The notes beneath the pieces were generated by a model. The model made no database searches. It was not told the DNA's origin and saw only the letters and a program-made list of their open reading frames with translations. Position numbers and translations under genes: made by a program. Of a stretch of 64,000 bases of DNA, positions 45,879 to 54,408 are shown piece after piece (position 1 is the first letter of the stretch; each line of letters begins with the position of its first letter). Origin of the DNA: an uncultured Bacilli bacterium (GTDB lineage Bacteria; Bacillota_I; Bacilli_A; ML615J-28; CAG-313); contig CALVCV010000005.1 of assembly GCA_944326155.1 (NCBI GenBank), positions 1-64,000 on the forward strand. Direction: 5' to 3'.

Positions 45879-46412
45879 ATGGATATAGAAGTTTTGGCAG
45901 TACGCACTCTTAAAGGAAATAAACAAAACGATATTGAAGAAGCATTTTGCTATTTATACAATAAATATTGTAAATTAGTTTATAGTTGTATTTTAGCTAT
46001 TGTAAAGGATAGTCGTGATGCAGAAGAACTAACGGATGATACTTTTATTAAATTATTTAACAATAGACAAAATATCTCCGAAGAAAAGAATTTTAAATTC
46101 TTTCTTGTAACGATAGCAAAAAACTTAGCAATTGATTTTTTGAGAAAGAAAAGAGCTAAAATTGTACTAGATGAAGAATATATTTTCAATTGTATTCAAA
46201 CAGAAGAGCCAAAAGAATGGATTGACATTAGACATGAGATGGCAAAGCACCTAACGGATGAAGAAATTGAAATTATTTTAGCTCATCTAGTATTTGGTGA
46301 AACTTTTCAGACAATTTCTAATCATTATAATGTTTCTATTCATACTATTAAGTCTAAATATTTTAGAGCAATTAAAAAATTTAAAGAAGAATCGAGGAAA
46401 GATTATGAGTAG
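45879..46412 (+). CDS. ECF-type RNA polymerase sigma factor
   Basis: About 177 residues with region 2 (AFCYLYNKYCKLVYSCILAI ... DAEELTDDTFIKLFNN ... FLVTIAKNLAIDFLRKKR) and region 4 (ILAHLVFGETFQTISNHYNV, then HTIKSKYFRAIKKFKEE). No regions 1 or 3. I take ATG 45879 because GAGG lies six bases before it and because the ECF promoter would start transcription at about 45836, downstream of the longer ATG at 45834, which also lacks a ribosome site. It overlaps the next gene by eight bases, typical of a sigma/anti-sigma pair. Confidence 0.87.
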   Translation: MDIEVLAVRTLKGNKQNDIEEAFCYLYNKYCKLVYSCILAIVKDSRDAEELTDDTFIKLFNNRQNISEEKNFKFFLVTIAKNLAIDFLRKKRAKIVLDEEYIFNCIQTEEPKEWIDIRHEMAKHLTDEEIEIILAHLVFGETFQTISNHYNVSIHTIKSKYFRAIKKFKEESRKDYE

Positions 46413-47580
46413 TAAAAAAAGATTGTCACAAGAAGAAAAAGTAGTTGAATTTATTGTTAGCAATGTAGAACAAAATCATTTTGATTATTCCAATGTAAGA
46501 CAAAAAATAAATTTTAAGATAGGAGAAAATAAACCAGTTAAAAATAACTCTTTATTTAATAATACTCTCAAATTTGCATTATCATTTTCTATTGCTATAA
46601 TGAGCATTATTACAATGTTTTTTGCGATAAATAATGAATATGGCATTTTAAAAAATAATAAAGTCTTAAGTACTATTGTTGCAAATGATACAAACGAAAA
46701 TTATACTACACCAACAGAACCTCTAAATAGTATATATGCATTAATGTTTAACTATGATCAAATATTATTATATAATAGGCGCATTTACGAAGTTACTTTC
46801 TCTAAAGATAACGATTCTAATTATTATTGTGCTTATTTACCAAATAAAATTATAGAAGAAATAGAGCAATATGCTAAATGGGAAACAAGTAAAATTAATT
46901 TTGAAAAAATGGCGATTTTTTCAGCGTTACAAGGTATAGATAATTTACTTCTTAAATATAAAAGTTACTGTGAAAGAAAAAACATAGATATAATCAATAG
47001 TGCCTATGCTTTAAAATGGGTGATTGCTAAAGATGTAGAAAGTATTATAAACCAAATTGGTGAATATCAATTGATTTTAATTATGAATGTTCAAGATAAC
47101 AATGGATTAAAACAATTGACAAATTACAACAATCCCAATCCAATTTTTAAGTATATATCCGAATCTAAATTTAAGGTTGTGGATAATCAAATTCAGTTAC
47201 TAAATAAGGAATATGATATATATGCTTTTGACAAATACATTCATGTCAGTAATTTACTGAAAACCAATCAAAATACTTTATATGTTTATGAAAAACAATT
47301 TTTTTGGAATTCAATTAGGGTACATGATTTTAATGGTATCGATTATCTAGAACAAATTATACCACATGAATATTTTGTACATATGGCTGATGAACATTCA
47401 GATGGATCAGATTGTATTCACGCAGGATTTGAAGGATATTATCAAATTAGTAATCTTTTATCTCCTTATAAATTATTAGAATTTCCTGCTTTGGATATTA
47501 TTGGTAAACAAGGTATAAAGATTATATATGATTATGATAGAGTAAAACAACTTTTTGAAACTGGTTTTTCTATTGATTAA
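46405..47580 (+). CDS. Probable anti-sigma factor with large extracellular domain
   Basis: 391 residues. ATG 46405 follows GAGGAAAG and overlaps the sigma gene. Residues about 1-50 are charged and cytoplasmic (KRLSQEEKVVEFIVSNVEQN), one membrane helix lies at about 54-75 (LSFSIAIMSIITMFFAI), and some 315 residues are extracellular. Order, overlap and topology are those of membrane anti-sigma factors. No zinc-binding ZAS motif (H-x3-C-x2-C) is visible, so the family assignment rests on context. The extracellular part, which ends with the His/Asp/Cys stretch HMADEHSDGSDCIHAG, matches nothing I know and may be the sensor or a protease target. Confidence 0.6.
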   Translation: MSSKKRLSQEEKVVEFIVSNVEQNHFDYSNVRQKINFKIGENKPVKNNSLFNNTLKFALSFSIAIMSIITMFFAINNEYGILKNNKVLSTIVANDTNENYTTPTEPLNSIYALMFNYDQILLYNRRIYEVTFSKDNDSNYYCAYLPNKIIEEIEQYAKWETSKINFEKMAIFSALQGIDNLLLKYKSYCERKNIDIINSAYALKWVIAKDVESIINQIGEYQLILIMNVQDNNGLKQLTNYNNPNPIFKYISESKFKVVDNQIQLLNKEYDIYAFDKYIHVSNLLKTNQNTLYVYEKQFFWNSIRVHDFNGIDYLEQIIPHEYFVHMADEHSDGSDCIHAGFEGYYQISNLLSPYKLLEFPALDIIGKQGIKIIYDYDRVKQLFETGFSID

Positions 47581-47581
47581 T

Positions 47582-50407
47582 ATGAAATATTTAAAAAATT
47601 TAGCCATTGTAATATTATTAGGTATAGTGAGTTGTTTATTTTTGCAAGATCCAGTAAAAGCTCATAAAAACAATATAGGCATAGAGGGGGCAGACGGCAT
47701 CACATATGATGAATGTATTCCTGATATATCAATGTTTGAAGGATATGGTGAAAAATGGTATGAGTTAGTATATTATGATGGTATGATGGATCATATTGAT
47801 GACGACATAGATACAATATATTACAAAATGCATTTAGAGGAAATAAAACCAGAATGGAAAGTTAGTTCTTCCACAATAGATGACATAAAAGAAGGAATTG
47901 AAAGATGGAATCGTATTAGTATTTATAAAGAAGATGAGCAAGGAAGACTAGTTGTATATCCTTTGATGCAGTTTGTAGATGTTGATGACTTAGATGATAC
48001 AACTGGTATTGAGGTCAATTTAGATATACATTTTGAATATTCATTTATTAGTGGAATGGATGGAGCAAATATTATATATGACAATTCTAGTTTAGTAGAA
48101 GAAGATACCATAGTCGTAAATGGAATTAGGCATCAACATTATACAAAATACAATATGACTGTTAATGCTAATAATCCTATTAATCTTGATAGAACGGTAG
48201 CACACGAATTGGGCCATGTTTTTGGTTTAAAAGACATAGACCATATTGAATGTGATAGTAATTTAGATTATCATCATCAAGAATTATTAATGGGATATTC
48301 GAATCCTACTATTTTTCATATGAATCAATATGTAAGTTATCGAGATTTAGCCGGTGCAATGATTGCTAGAGGACTACATACAAATGAAGATCATAAATGG
48401 TTGTATGATATGCAAAGTTCAACTTCAACAAATCACAAATTGATTTGTTCTATATGTAATTGTGTGAAATATGTTGAAGATTTGAGTGATTATGAATTTG
48501 ACGTATATAAAGCTTGTGATAATAATCATGATCTTGAAGACGGAAATATGATGGCTGTAGCAAGATACGACAATATGGATTATTGGAAATGTAAATATTG
48601 TAGACATACTGTAGAATTTGGTTATAACGAACAACAAAATTATACTTTTAAAGAATTTGCGAATAATGGTCAAAGTCATGTTTTAAAAAATAATATAGAT
48701 GGTTTAGAATATGAACTAGTTGAAAATCATAACTTTAGTGTTGATTTAGGCAACAATATATATAAATGTAGTTCTTGTCCTATGTGTAATGATGGTCAAT
48801 TAAGACTTCCTGAGGCAGAAGAAGTAGTACTAGAATGTGTTATGGATAGTTTAAATAAACCATTTACATTAAATGGTGATGAAAATAAATGGTATCTATT
48901 AGATATAGAATGCATTAGTTCATATCTAATAAAAGTAGTTGCAAATAATCAAATACATATGGAAATATTTGATGAAAATTTTAACATCTTACCATTTAAT
49001 TTAGAAACACAAAATAGTGGACAAACTTTATTATATAATAGATCTTTCCCAATTGGAACTTATTATTTGAGAATAGGATTAAAAGATCCAACTAAAGTTG
49101 CTAGCGTTAATTTACAATTAGATTCTAACTTGGATTTTACTCCTCAGTATATAAATGTAGTTCATGAATATGATATTTTTGAACATATGCATAATTCAAC
49201 CACACAATATATATTTGAAAATCATGCAGATCAAATCGCTAAAATAGTATTGGATATTACAAATGATAATGGTGAAGTAGTATATCCTGAGGGATCAATT
49301 ATCATTAAAGATGAAAATAAAAATATTGTAAATTGTTTTGCTTTATTACCAAATTATAATAAACCTGCCATTTCTTCTATGGGACAAAATAGTATAATAG
49401 CATATTTAGAAGCAGGTGTGGATTATACTATTGAGGTCAATTATTCACCAGATAATGCTACAACAGGATATGTATCTATACAATTTGTTGATCAAATAAA
49501 TTATGATGTATTTGATAGTAATTATATCGATTTATACGATAATGTTACTCCTAGTGTCGATAATTTAAAGAGTATACAAGTTAATCAAAGTGGTAAATAC
49601 CAAATTGATGCAAAACTTACCGCTTTAGGTGATGAAGAAATACAATTTGTTATTTTAACCGCAGAAAGAGATCAAAATGACAATTTACAATATGTAATTG
49701 TATCATCTATGTCAATGGGTATTGCCAATGATACATTTTCTTATAGTTTAAATATGCTAGATAGCAAGAAATATTTAATTGGTTTTTTAGGTGCTGATTT
49801 AGAAGGAACAGTAGAAGTCACATTAAAAAGACTAATTGAAAATGAAAATGCAACATTTATTACTGATCCAGATGTATATACACCTTGTGGTACTGAGGTC
49901 ACAATAAATGGTGGTATAAGACGTGGTAATAGGATTACGGAGGGATTCAATCGTATAGCTTATTTTGAAAATGCACCATCACTATCTAGATTGGATTATT
50001 ATTGGTATAGCAGTAATGAAGACTTATTGACAGTTAGCATTTATGGTACAATACAAGCACTTTCCGTAATGGAAAATCAAGAAGTGACTATAATGGCAGT
50101 TTATAAATACGATATGTCAAAAGTATTTAGAAAAACCTTTCAAGTCTTAAATGATGGGAAAATTGGTTTGCAGATGATTGAATATAATGTTACGCTTCAA
50201 AAAAATGGCCTATGGTCAGTAGCCCCTGATGAAAATTGGCCATCACCTATTATTCAAAATTATAATTGGTATACAAATAATGATGACGTAGCAATAGTTA
50301 ATATTTGGGGGATAATTAATGCTATAGATTCAGGAGAAGCAACAATATATGGGGATTATAAATATAATTATCGATTTATGATAGCTGTTAACGTTATAGT
50401 AATTTGA
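47582..50407 (+). CDS. Secreted zinc metalloprotease (HExxHxxGxxD metzincin type)
   Basis: 941 residues with a signal peptide (KNLAIVILLGIVSCLFLQ). Catalytic motif HELGHVFGLKDID: His208, Glu209, His212 and Asp218, with Asp as the third zinc ligand, then LLMGYS as the Met-turn. Two cysteine clusters follow (about 295-350): CSICNC and CKYCRH, then CSSCPMC near 400. The middle resembles a pre-peptidase C-terminal domain (YNRSFPIGTYYLRIGL), and two Big2-like domains end it (YWYSSNEDLLTVSIYG; YNWYTNNDDVAIVNIWG). It starts one base after the anti-sigma stop with no clear ribosome site, so coupled translation is likely. Probably an effector of the ECF system. Confidence 0.83.
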   Translation: MKYLKNLAIVILLGIVSCLFLQDPVKAHKNNIGIEGADGITYDECIPDISMFEGYGEKWYELVYYDGMMDHIDDDIDTIYYKMHLEEIKPEWKVSSSTIDDIKEGIERWNRISIYKEDEQGRLVVYPLMQFVDVDDLDDTTGIEVNLDIHFEYSFISGMDGANIIYDNSSLVEEDTIVVNGIRHQHYTKYNMTVNANNPINLDRTVAHELGHVFGLKDIDHIECDSNLDYHHQELLMGYSNPTIFHMNQYVSYRDLAGAMIARGLHTNEDHKWLYDMQSSTSTNHKLICSICNCVKYVEDLSDYEFDVYKACDNNHDLEDGNMMAVARYDNMDYWKCKYCRHTVEFGYNEQQNYTFKEFANNGQSHVLKNNIDGLEYELVENHNFSVDLGNNIYKCSSCPMCNDGQLRLPEAEEVVLECVMDSLNKPFTLNGDENKWYLLDIECISSYLIKVVANNQIHMEIFDENFNILPFNLETQNSGQTLLYNRSFPIGTYYLRIGLKDPTKVASVNLQLDSNLDFTPQYINVVHEYDIFEHMHNSTTQYIFENHADQIAKIVLDITNDNGEVVYPEGSIIIKDENKNIVNCFALLPNYNKPAISSMGQNSIIAYLEAGVDYTIEVNYSPDNATTGYVSIQFVDQINYDVFDSNYIDLYDNVTPSVDNLKSIQVNQSGKYQIDAKLTALGDEEIQFVILTAERDQNDNLQYVIVSSMSMGIANDTFSYSLNMLDSKKYLIGFLGADLEGTVEVTLKRLIENENATFITDPDVYTPCGTEVTINGGIRRGNRITEGFNRIAYFENAPSLSRLDYYWYSSNEDLLTVSIYGTIQALSVMENQEVTIMAVYKYDMSKVFRKTFQVLNDGKIGLQMIEYNVTLQKNGLWSVAPDENWPSPIIQNYNWYTNNDDVAIVNIWGIINAIDSGEATIYGDYKYNYRFMIAVNVIVI

Positions 50408-50428
50408 TGTGGGGGGCACATCTAAAAT

Positions 50429-50464
50429 AAAAGGTAATAAATATTTTTATTTATTACCTTTTTT
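50429..50464 (+). terminator. Terminator of the ECF/metalloprotease operon
   Basis: AAAAGGTAATAAATA pairs with TATTTATTACCTTTT around a short T loop, followed by more T. Confidence 0.9.
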
Positions 50465-50579
50465 ATTATATTATAAATAAAAGCTATTATATATAACAAG
50501 AACCTGTTTACTTAAAATGGACTGATTTCATGCGAAGTTAGATTTTTTATTTTGAAGTAAATATCGTGTAGCATTAAAG

Positions 50580-50608
50580 TTGACTATTATACTATTATTT
50601 AGTATAAT
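50580..50608 (+). promoter_or_regulatory. Promoter of the MarR/ABC operon
   Basis: TTGACT, 17-bp spacer, TATAAT. Confidence 0.8.
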
Positions 50609-50617
50609 TTTTATAGG

Positions 50618-50635
50618 TTGTTAAGAACTTAACAA
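50618..50635. promoter_or_regulatory. Operator palindrome, likely MarR site
   Basis: TTGTTAAG-AA-CTTAACAA, eight-base arms with a two-base centre, placed at the expected transcription start. Position and size fit autorepression by the MarR protein encoded next. Confidence 0.7.
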
Positions 50636-50652
50636 AAAGGGGATTGATTAAA

Positions 50653-51105
50653 ATGTTAAAAGATTTATTTATACAACTTTATATAAATAATAAACTTTTT
50701 ATTGAATTCATTGAAAAATTAAGTAAAAAATATAACATCAATCACTTACAATTGTATATTATTGTCTTATCATCTTATGATAAAATGAATGTTTCAACAC
50801 TATCTGAAACATTAAATATAACAAAGTCAGCAGTGTCACAAGCTTTAGTTGGTCTTTCCATTAAAAGATTAATTATTAAGAAACAATCAAAAGAAGATAA
50901 AAAAATATTTTATATTACACCAACTAAAAAAGCTGAAAAAATTAAAAATGAAATTGCTGATTCTTTTTTATATAAATATCAATTATTTGAAGAAAAACTT
51001 GGTAAAGATGATATGGCAAAGTTTATAGAATTGATTGTTAAATTTAATAACATTTTAGAAGAATTAAAACAAAATGAGGAGGGTAAAGATGTTAAAATTA
51101 GTTAA
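50653..51105 (+). CDS. MarR-family transcriptional regulator
   Basis: 150 residues. Winged-helix core with recognition-helix region VSTLSETLNITKSAVSQALV, GLSIKRLIIKKQSKEDKKIF wing, flanked by dimerisation helices at both ends. ATG 50653 lies ten bases after GGGG; the in-frame TTG at 50644 is too close. It overlaps the transporter gene by 17 bases. It likely represses this operon and releases DNA on binding a toxic compound that the transporter removes. Confidence 0.88.
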   Translation: MLKDLFIQLYINNKLFIEFIEKLSKKYNINHLQLYIIVLSSYDKMNVSTLSETLNITKSAVSQALVGLSIKRLIIKKQSKEDKKIFYITPTKKAEKIKNEIADSFLYKYQLFEEKLGKDDMAKFIELIVKFNNILEELKQNEEGKDVKIS

Positions 51106-53785
51106 TGTTACAAAAGTTTATGTAGCAGGCGATTTAAAAGTTGAAGCTTTAAAGGGAATAAGTATCAATTTTAGAAAAAATGAATTTGTCTCCATTCTTG
51201 GTCCATCAGGATGTGGTAAAACAACACTACTTAATATTATAGGTGGACTTGACAAATATACATCAGGTGATTTGATTATTAATGGTATATCAACAAAACA
51301 ATTTAGGGATAAAGATTGGGATATTTATCGAAATCATCGTATTGGTTTCATATTTCAAAGTTATAACTTGATTCCACATCAAAGCATTTTAGAAAATGTT
51401 GAATTAGCATTAACGATTGCGGGAATGGATAAAAAAGAAAGAATTGAAAAAGCGAAAGAAGTTTTAGATAGGGTTGGGCTTGCAGGTCAGTACAATAAAA
51501 AACCAAATCAATTATCTGGTGGCCAGTGTCAAAGGGTTGCTATTGCGAGAGCTCTTGTAAATGATCCTGAAATCTTATTAGCAGATGAGCCAACCGGTGC
51601 CTTAGATACGACAACATCAATCCAAATAATGGAGTTAATTAAGGAAATATCCAATGAAAAATTAGTCATTATGGTTACACACAATCCAAGTTTGGCTGAA
51701 AAATATTCAACAAGAATTATTAAGTTATTAGATGGCGAAATTCAAGATGATTCTAATTATTGTTCAGATAAAGAAGAATTAAACTCTCTATCCGAAACTA
51801 TTGATGAAACAAAAGTTGAGAAAGCGAAAATGTCTATTTGGACAGCCTTTAAACTTTCAGGTAGAAATTTACTAAGTAAATTTAAAAGAACTTTTATGGT
51901 TGGTCTTGCTGGCTCAATAGGCATTATTGGGGTATCACTAGTTCTTGCTTTATCAAGCGGTATTAGTGGCTATATTGATGATTTGCAAGAGGATATGTTA
52001 TCTGGTAACCCCATTACAATTACTGAACAAACATATGATTTGAATGCTATGATGAGTTCAATAACTACTTTCGAACAAGCTGAAATTGTGATTAAAGATG
52101 GTTTTGTTAGTATTAATTCCATGATGGAGATGCTTTCTAAACGAGCTGAAACCATGAATTCTATTATGGTTACTAACGAAATAAATCAAAATTATATTGA
52201 TTATTTAAATGCAATGCCTAAAGAATATATTCAAAATATTTCTTATGGTTATGGTATAGATATTACAAATAATATTTATACAAATTTTACACAAGAAAGT
52301 ATGAATAAAACAACAAGCACTTCACTTACTGCAATCAAACAAATATATAAATCTCTTTTGTTAGAAACTGAATTTAAAGAATCTGCATCTGCGATTTCAA
52401 CTTTGGGTCAATCAATGTCACAATCAATTGATAATGAAGAGTATTTATTATCACAATACAATCTTTTATCGGGAAAGGTTGCAAAAAATGCTAACGAGAT
52501 AATGATTGTAGTTAGCAAAGACAGACAAATTACTGATTTGACTTTAGCACAATTAGGTTATTACACTGAAGATGAATTTTTAAATTTGGCTTTTAAAGCA
52601 TTTAATGAAGACTATGATGAATCACTCATTAAAGATGAATTTTCTTACGAAGAATTATTAGATAAAAGATTTACTTGGTATCCAAATGATATAGTATTTG
52701 ATAAAAATCAAAGCATAATTCCTGGTGTGGTATCAGCTAATCCTTTTACATATAAACCAGTAACTGATGATAGTTTCAGTGATGGATTAGAACTAAAAGT
52801 TGTGGGTATATTGCAACCTAAGGATAATATTAATTATGGTTCTTTATCTACTGGTTTTTATTATACATCTGCTTTAACAAATTATATTTTAGAAGTTAAC
52901 AAAGATAGTGAAATTGCAAACTATATTAGAACTGATTTAGAAGGTGAATCGATTACTAGTATGATTGCAAATACCCCTATGGGTGAAACTGCAGTAGGTA
53001 TAACCTATAAATACAATTATAGTGCAAACGGAGAAGTAAAAGAAGGAACTGGTTTTGTAGGTACTGCCTCTTTTGCTTCAATCATGGGTGATATGATTGG
53101 AGGTATTATAGGAGGATCATCAGGTGGGACCTCTACTGATATACCTGAGATGTATAGTCTATCGTTAAGAAATGTTGGCGGTGATGATTTAGCGAATAGT
53201 ATTGCAATTTATCCTGTTGATTTTGAACTAAAAGAACAAGTTTTAGCTTATTTAGATGCTTGGAATGCAGATGATGATATTGTTGTAAATGGTATTACTT
53301 TAAATAAAGATAATCGCTCAAATATTACTTATACGGATACTTTATCAATTGTTATCTCAATGATTAATACAATGATTAATATTATAACTACTGCACTTGT
53401 TGCTTTTACTGCTATTTCGCTCATTGTTTCAACGGTTATGATTGGTATAATTACTTATGTATCTGTAGTTGAAAGAGTTAAAGAAATTGGTGTCATTCGT
53501 TCACTTGGTGGTCGTAAGAAAGATGTAGCTCATTTATTTAATGCGGAAACTTTTATAATTGGTTTTGTGGCAGGACTATTGGGTATTGGTATTACTTACT
53601 TGATTTCTTTAATTGCAAACTTAATTATTGGTGGCTTAATTAATATATATACACTTGTATCACTTAAATGGTATCAAGCTCTTATCATGGTTACAATTAG
53701 CGTTGTACTTACATTAATTTCAGGATTATTCCCATCACGTTCTGCTGCTAAAATGGATCCTGTTAATGCTCTCAGAACGGAATAA
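51089..53785 (+). CDS. MacB-like ABC transporter, ATPase fused to FtsX permease
   Basis: 898 residues. N-terminal ATPase: Walker A GPSGCGKTT, Q-loop FQSYNLIP, signature LSGGQCQRVAIARA, Walker B ILLADEPTGALD. A membrane helix at about 275-295 (FMVGLAGSIGIIGVSLVLAL) is followed by a ~450-residue extracellular domain with a Gly/Ser-rich stretch (GDMIGGIIGGSSGG), then three helices and the FtsX signature VVERVKEIGVIRSLGGRKKD, ending FPSRSAAKMDPVNALR. ATG 51089 follows GAGGAGGG; the ATG at 51074 overlaps that site. Mechanotransmission-type transporter: it may export peptides, move lipids or resist an antimicrobial. Confidence 0.9.
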   Translation: MLKLVNVTKVYVAGDLKVEALKGISINFRKNEFVSILGPSGCGKTTLLNIIGGLDKYTSGDLIINGISTKQFRDKDWDIYRNHRIGFIFQSYNLIPHQSILENVELALTIAGMDKKERIEKAKEVLDRVGLAGQYNKKPNQLSGGQCQRVAIARALVNDPEILLADEPTGALDTTTSIQIMELIKEISNEKLVIMVTHNPSLAEKYSTRIIKLLDGEIQDDSNYCSDKEELNSLSETIDETKVEKAKMSIWTAFKLSGRNLLSKFKRTFMVGLAGSIGIIGVSLVLALSSGISGYIDDLQEDMLSGNPITITEQTYDLNAMMSSITTFEQAEIVIKDGFVSINSMMEMLSKRAETMNSIMVTNEINQNYIDYLNAMPKEYIQNISYGYGIDITNNIYTNFTQESMNKTTSTSLTAIKQIYKSLLLETEFKESASAISTLGQSMSQSIDNEEYLLSQYNLLSGKVAKNANEIMIVVSKDRQITDLTLAQLGYYTEDEFLNLAFKAFNEDYDESLIKDEFSYEELLDKRFTWYPNDIVFDKNQSIIPGVVSANPFTYKPVTDDSFSDGLELKVVGILQPKDNINYGSLSTGFYYTSALTNYILEVNKDSEIANYIRTDLEGESITSMIANTPMGETAVGITYKYNYSANGEVKEGTGFVGTASFASIMGDMIGGIIGGSSGGTSTDIPEMYSLSLRNVGGDDLANSIAIYPVDFELKEQVLAYLDAWNADDDIVVNGITLNKDNRSNITYTDTLSIVISMINTMINIITTALVAFTAISLIVSTVMIGIITYVSVVERVKEIGVIRSLGGRKKDVAHLFNAETFIIGFVAGLLGIGITYLISLIANLIIGGLINIYTLVSLKWYQALIMVTISVVLTLISGLFPSRSAAKMDPVNALRTE

Positions 53786-53791
53786 TTTAGG

Positions 53792-54241
53792 ATGAAAAAT
53801 TTTAGAAATAGTATTTTTTTACTAGTTATCTTAATTTTTGTTATTTCTTGTTCTAGTACTAAAATTATTCCTGATGGTTATATAAAAAAAGAAAATTATA
53901 CGAGTGCCAATATTGATCAATTTAATAATACCTTACAACTATCAATTTATAGATATGATAAAAAACCTGCTTTAAACAAAAATCGTTTTTTAGAATTAGT
54001 TGATGATGAACTAGAACAACTTTTAAATTTACTTAATCGCTTTGAAATAGAAGTGCAAAAATATGATTTTAAAGATGCATATGATATTGTATCAAATGAT
54101 ATAAATAATGAAGATTATGTCTATATTGATTATCGTTTTAACGATTTAGAGCAATTTAGTATCTATTTATTTGATAGTTCAAAAAATACTTTATATTATA
54201 TGTATATGTTAGTTTTAGATAGTGATGTGATTATTGAATAG
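53792..54241 (+). CDS. Small lipoprotein, unknown
   Basis: 149 residues; lipobox VISC (Cys20). The mature part is acidic and probably helical (RFLELVDDELEQLLNLLNRF) then beta. It follows the transporter by six bases and is probably its extracellular accessory lipoprotein. No family recognised; ribosome site weak. Confidence 0.7.
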   Translation: MKNFRNSIFLLVILIFVISCSSTKIIPDGYIKKENYTSANIDQFNNTLQLSIYRYDKKPALNKNRFLELVDDELEQLLNLLNRFEIEVQKYDFKDAYDIVSNDINNEDYVYIDYRFNDLEQFSIYLFDSSKNTLYYMYMLVLDSDVIIE

Positions 54242-54258
54242 TTTATTAGATGTTTTGC

Positions 54259-54299
54259 AAAAAGCATAGTTTTAAGTGATTTAAGATTATGCTTTTTTC
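54259..54299 (+). terminator. Terminator of the MarR/ABC operon
   Basis: AAAAAGCATA pairs with TATGCTTTTT with inner TTAA/TTAA pairing, followed by T-rich DNA. Confidence 0.75.
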
Positions 54300-54336
54300 T
54301 TTTTTTACATAAATTAAAATAAATTTAAAAAAGGTA

Positions 54337-54364
54337 TTGACAATTTGTAAAAAAAAGGTATAAT
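54337..54364 (+). promoter_or_regulatory. Promoter of clpB
   Basis: TTGACA, 16-bp spacer, TATAAT, directly followed by CIRCE. Confidence 0.85.
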
Positions 54365-54368
54365 AATA

Positions 54369-54395
54369 TTAGCACTCATAGACTAAGAGTGCTAA
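54369..54395. promoter_or_regulatory. CIRCE operator (HrcA site)
   Basis: TTAGCACTC-N9-GAGTGCTAA, an exact match to the CIRCE consensus, overlapping the expected transcription start. The gene is therefore repressed by HrcA and induced by heat or protein-folding stress. Confidence 0.97.
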
Positions 54396-54408
54396 AGAGG
54401 TGAAAACT

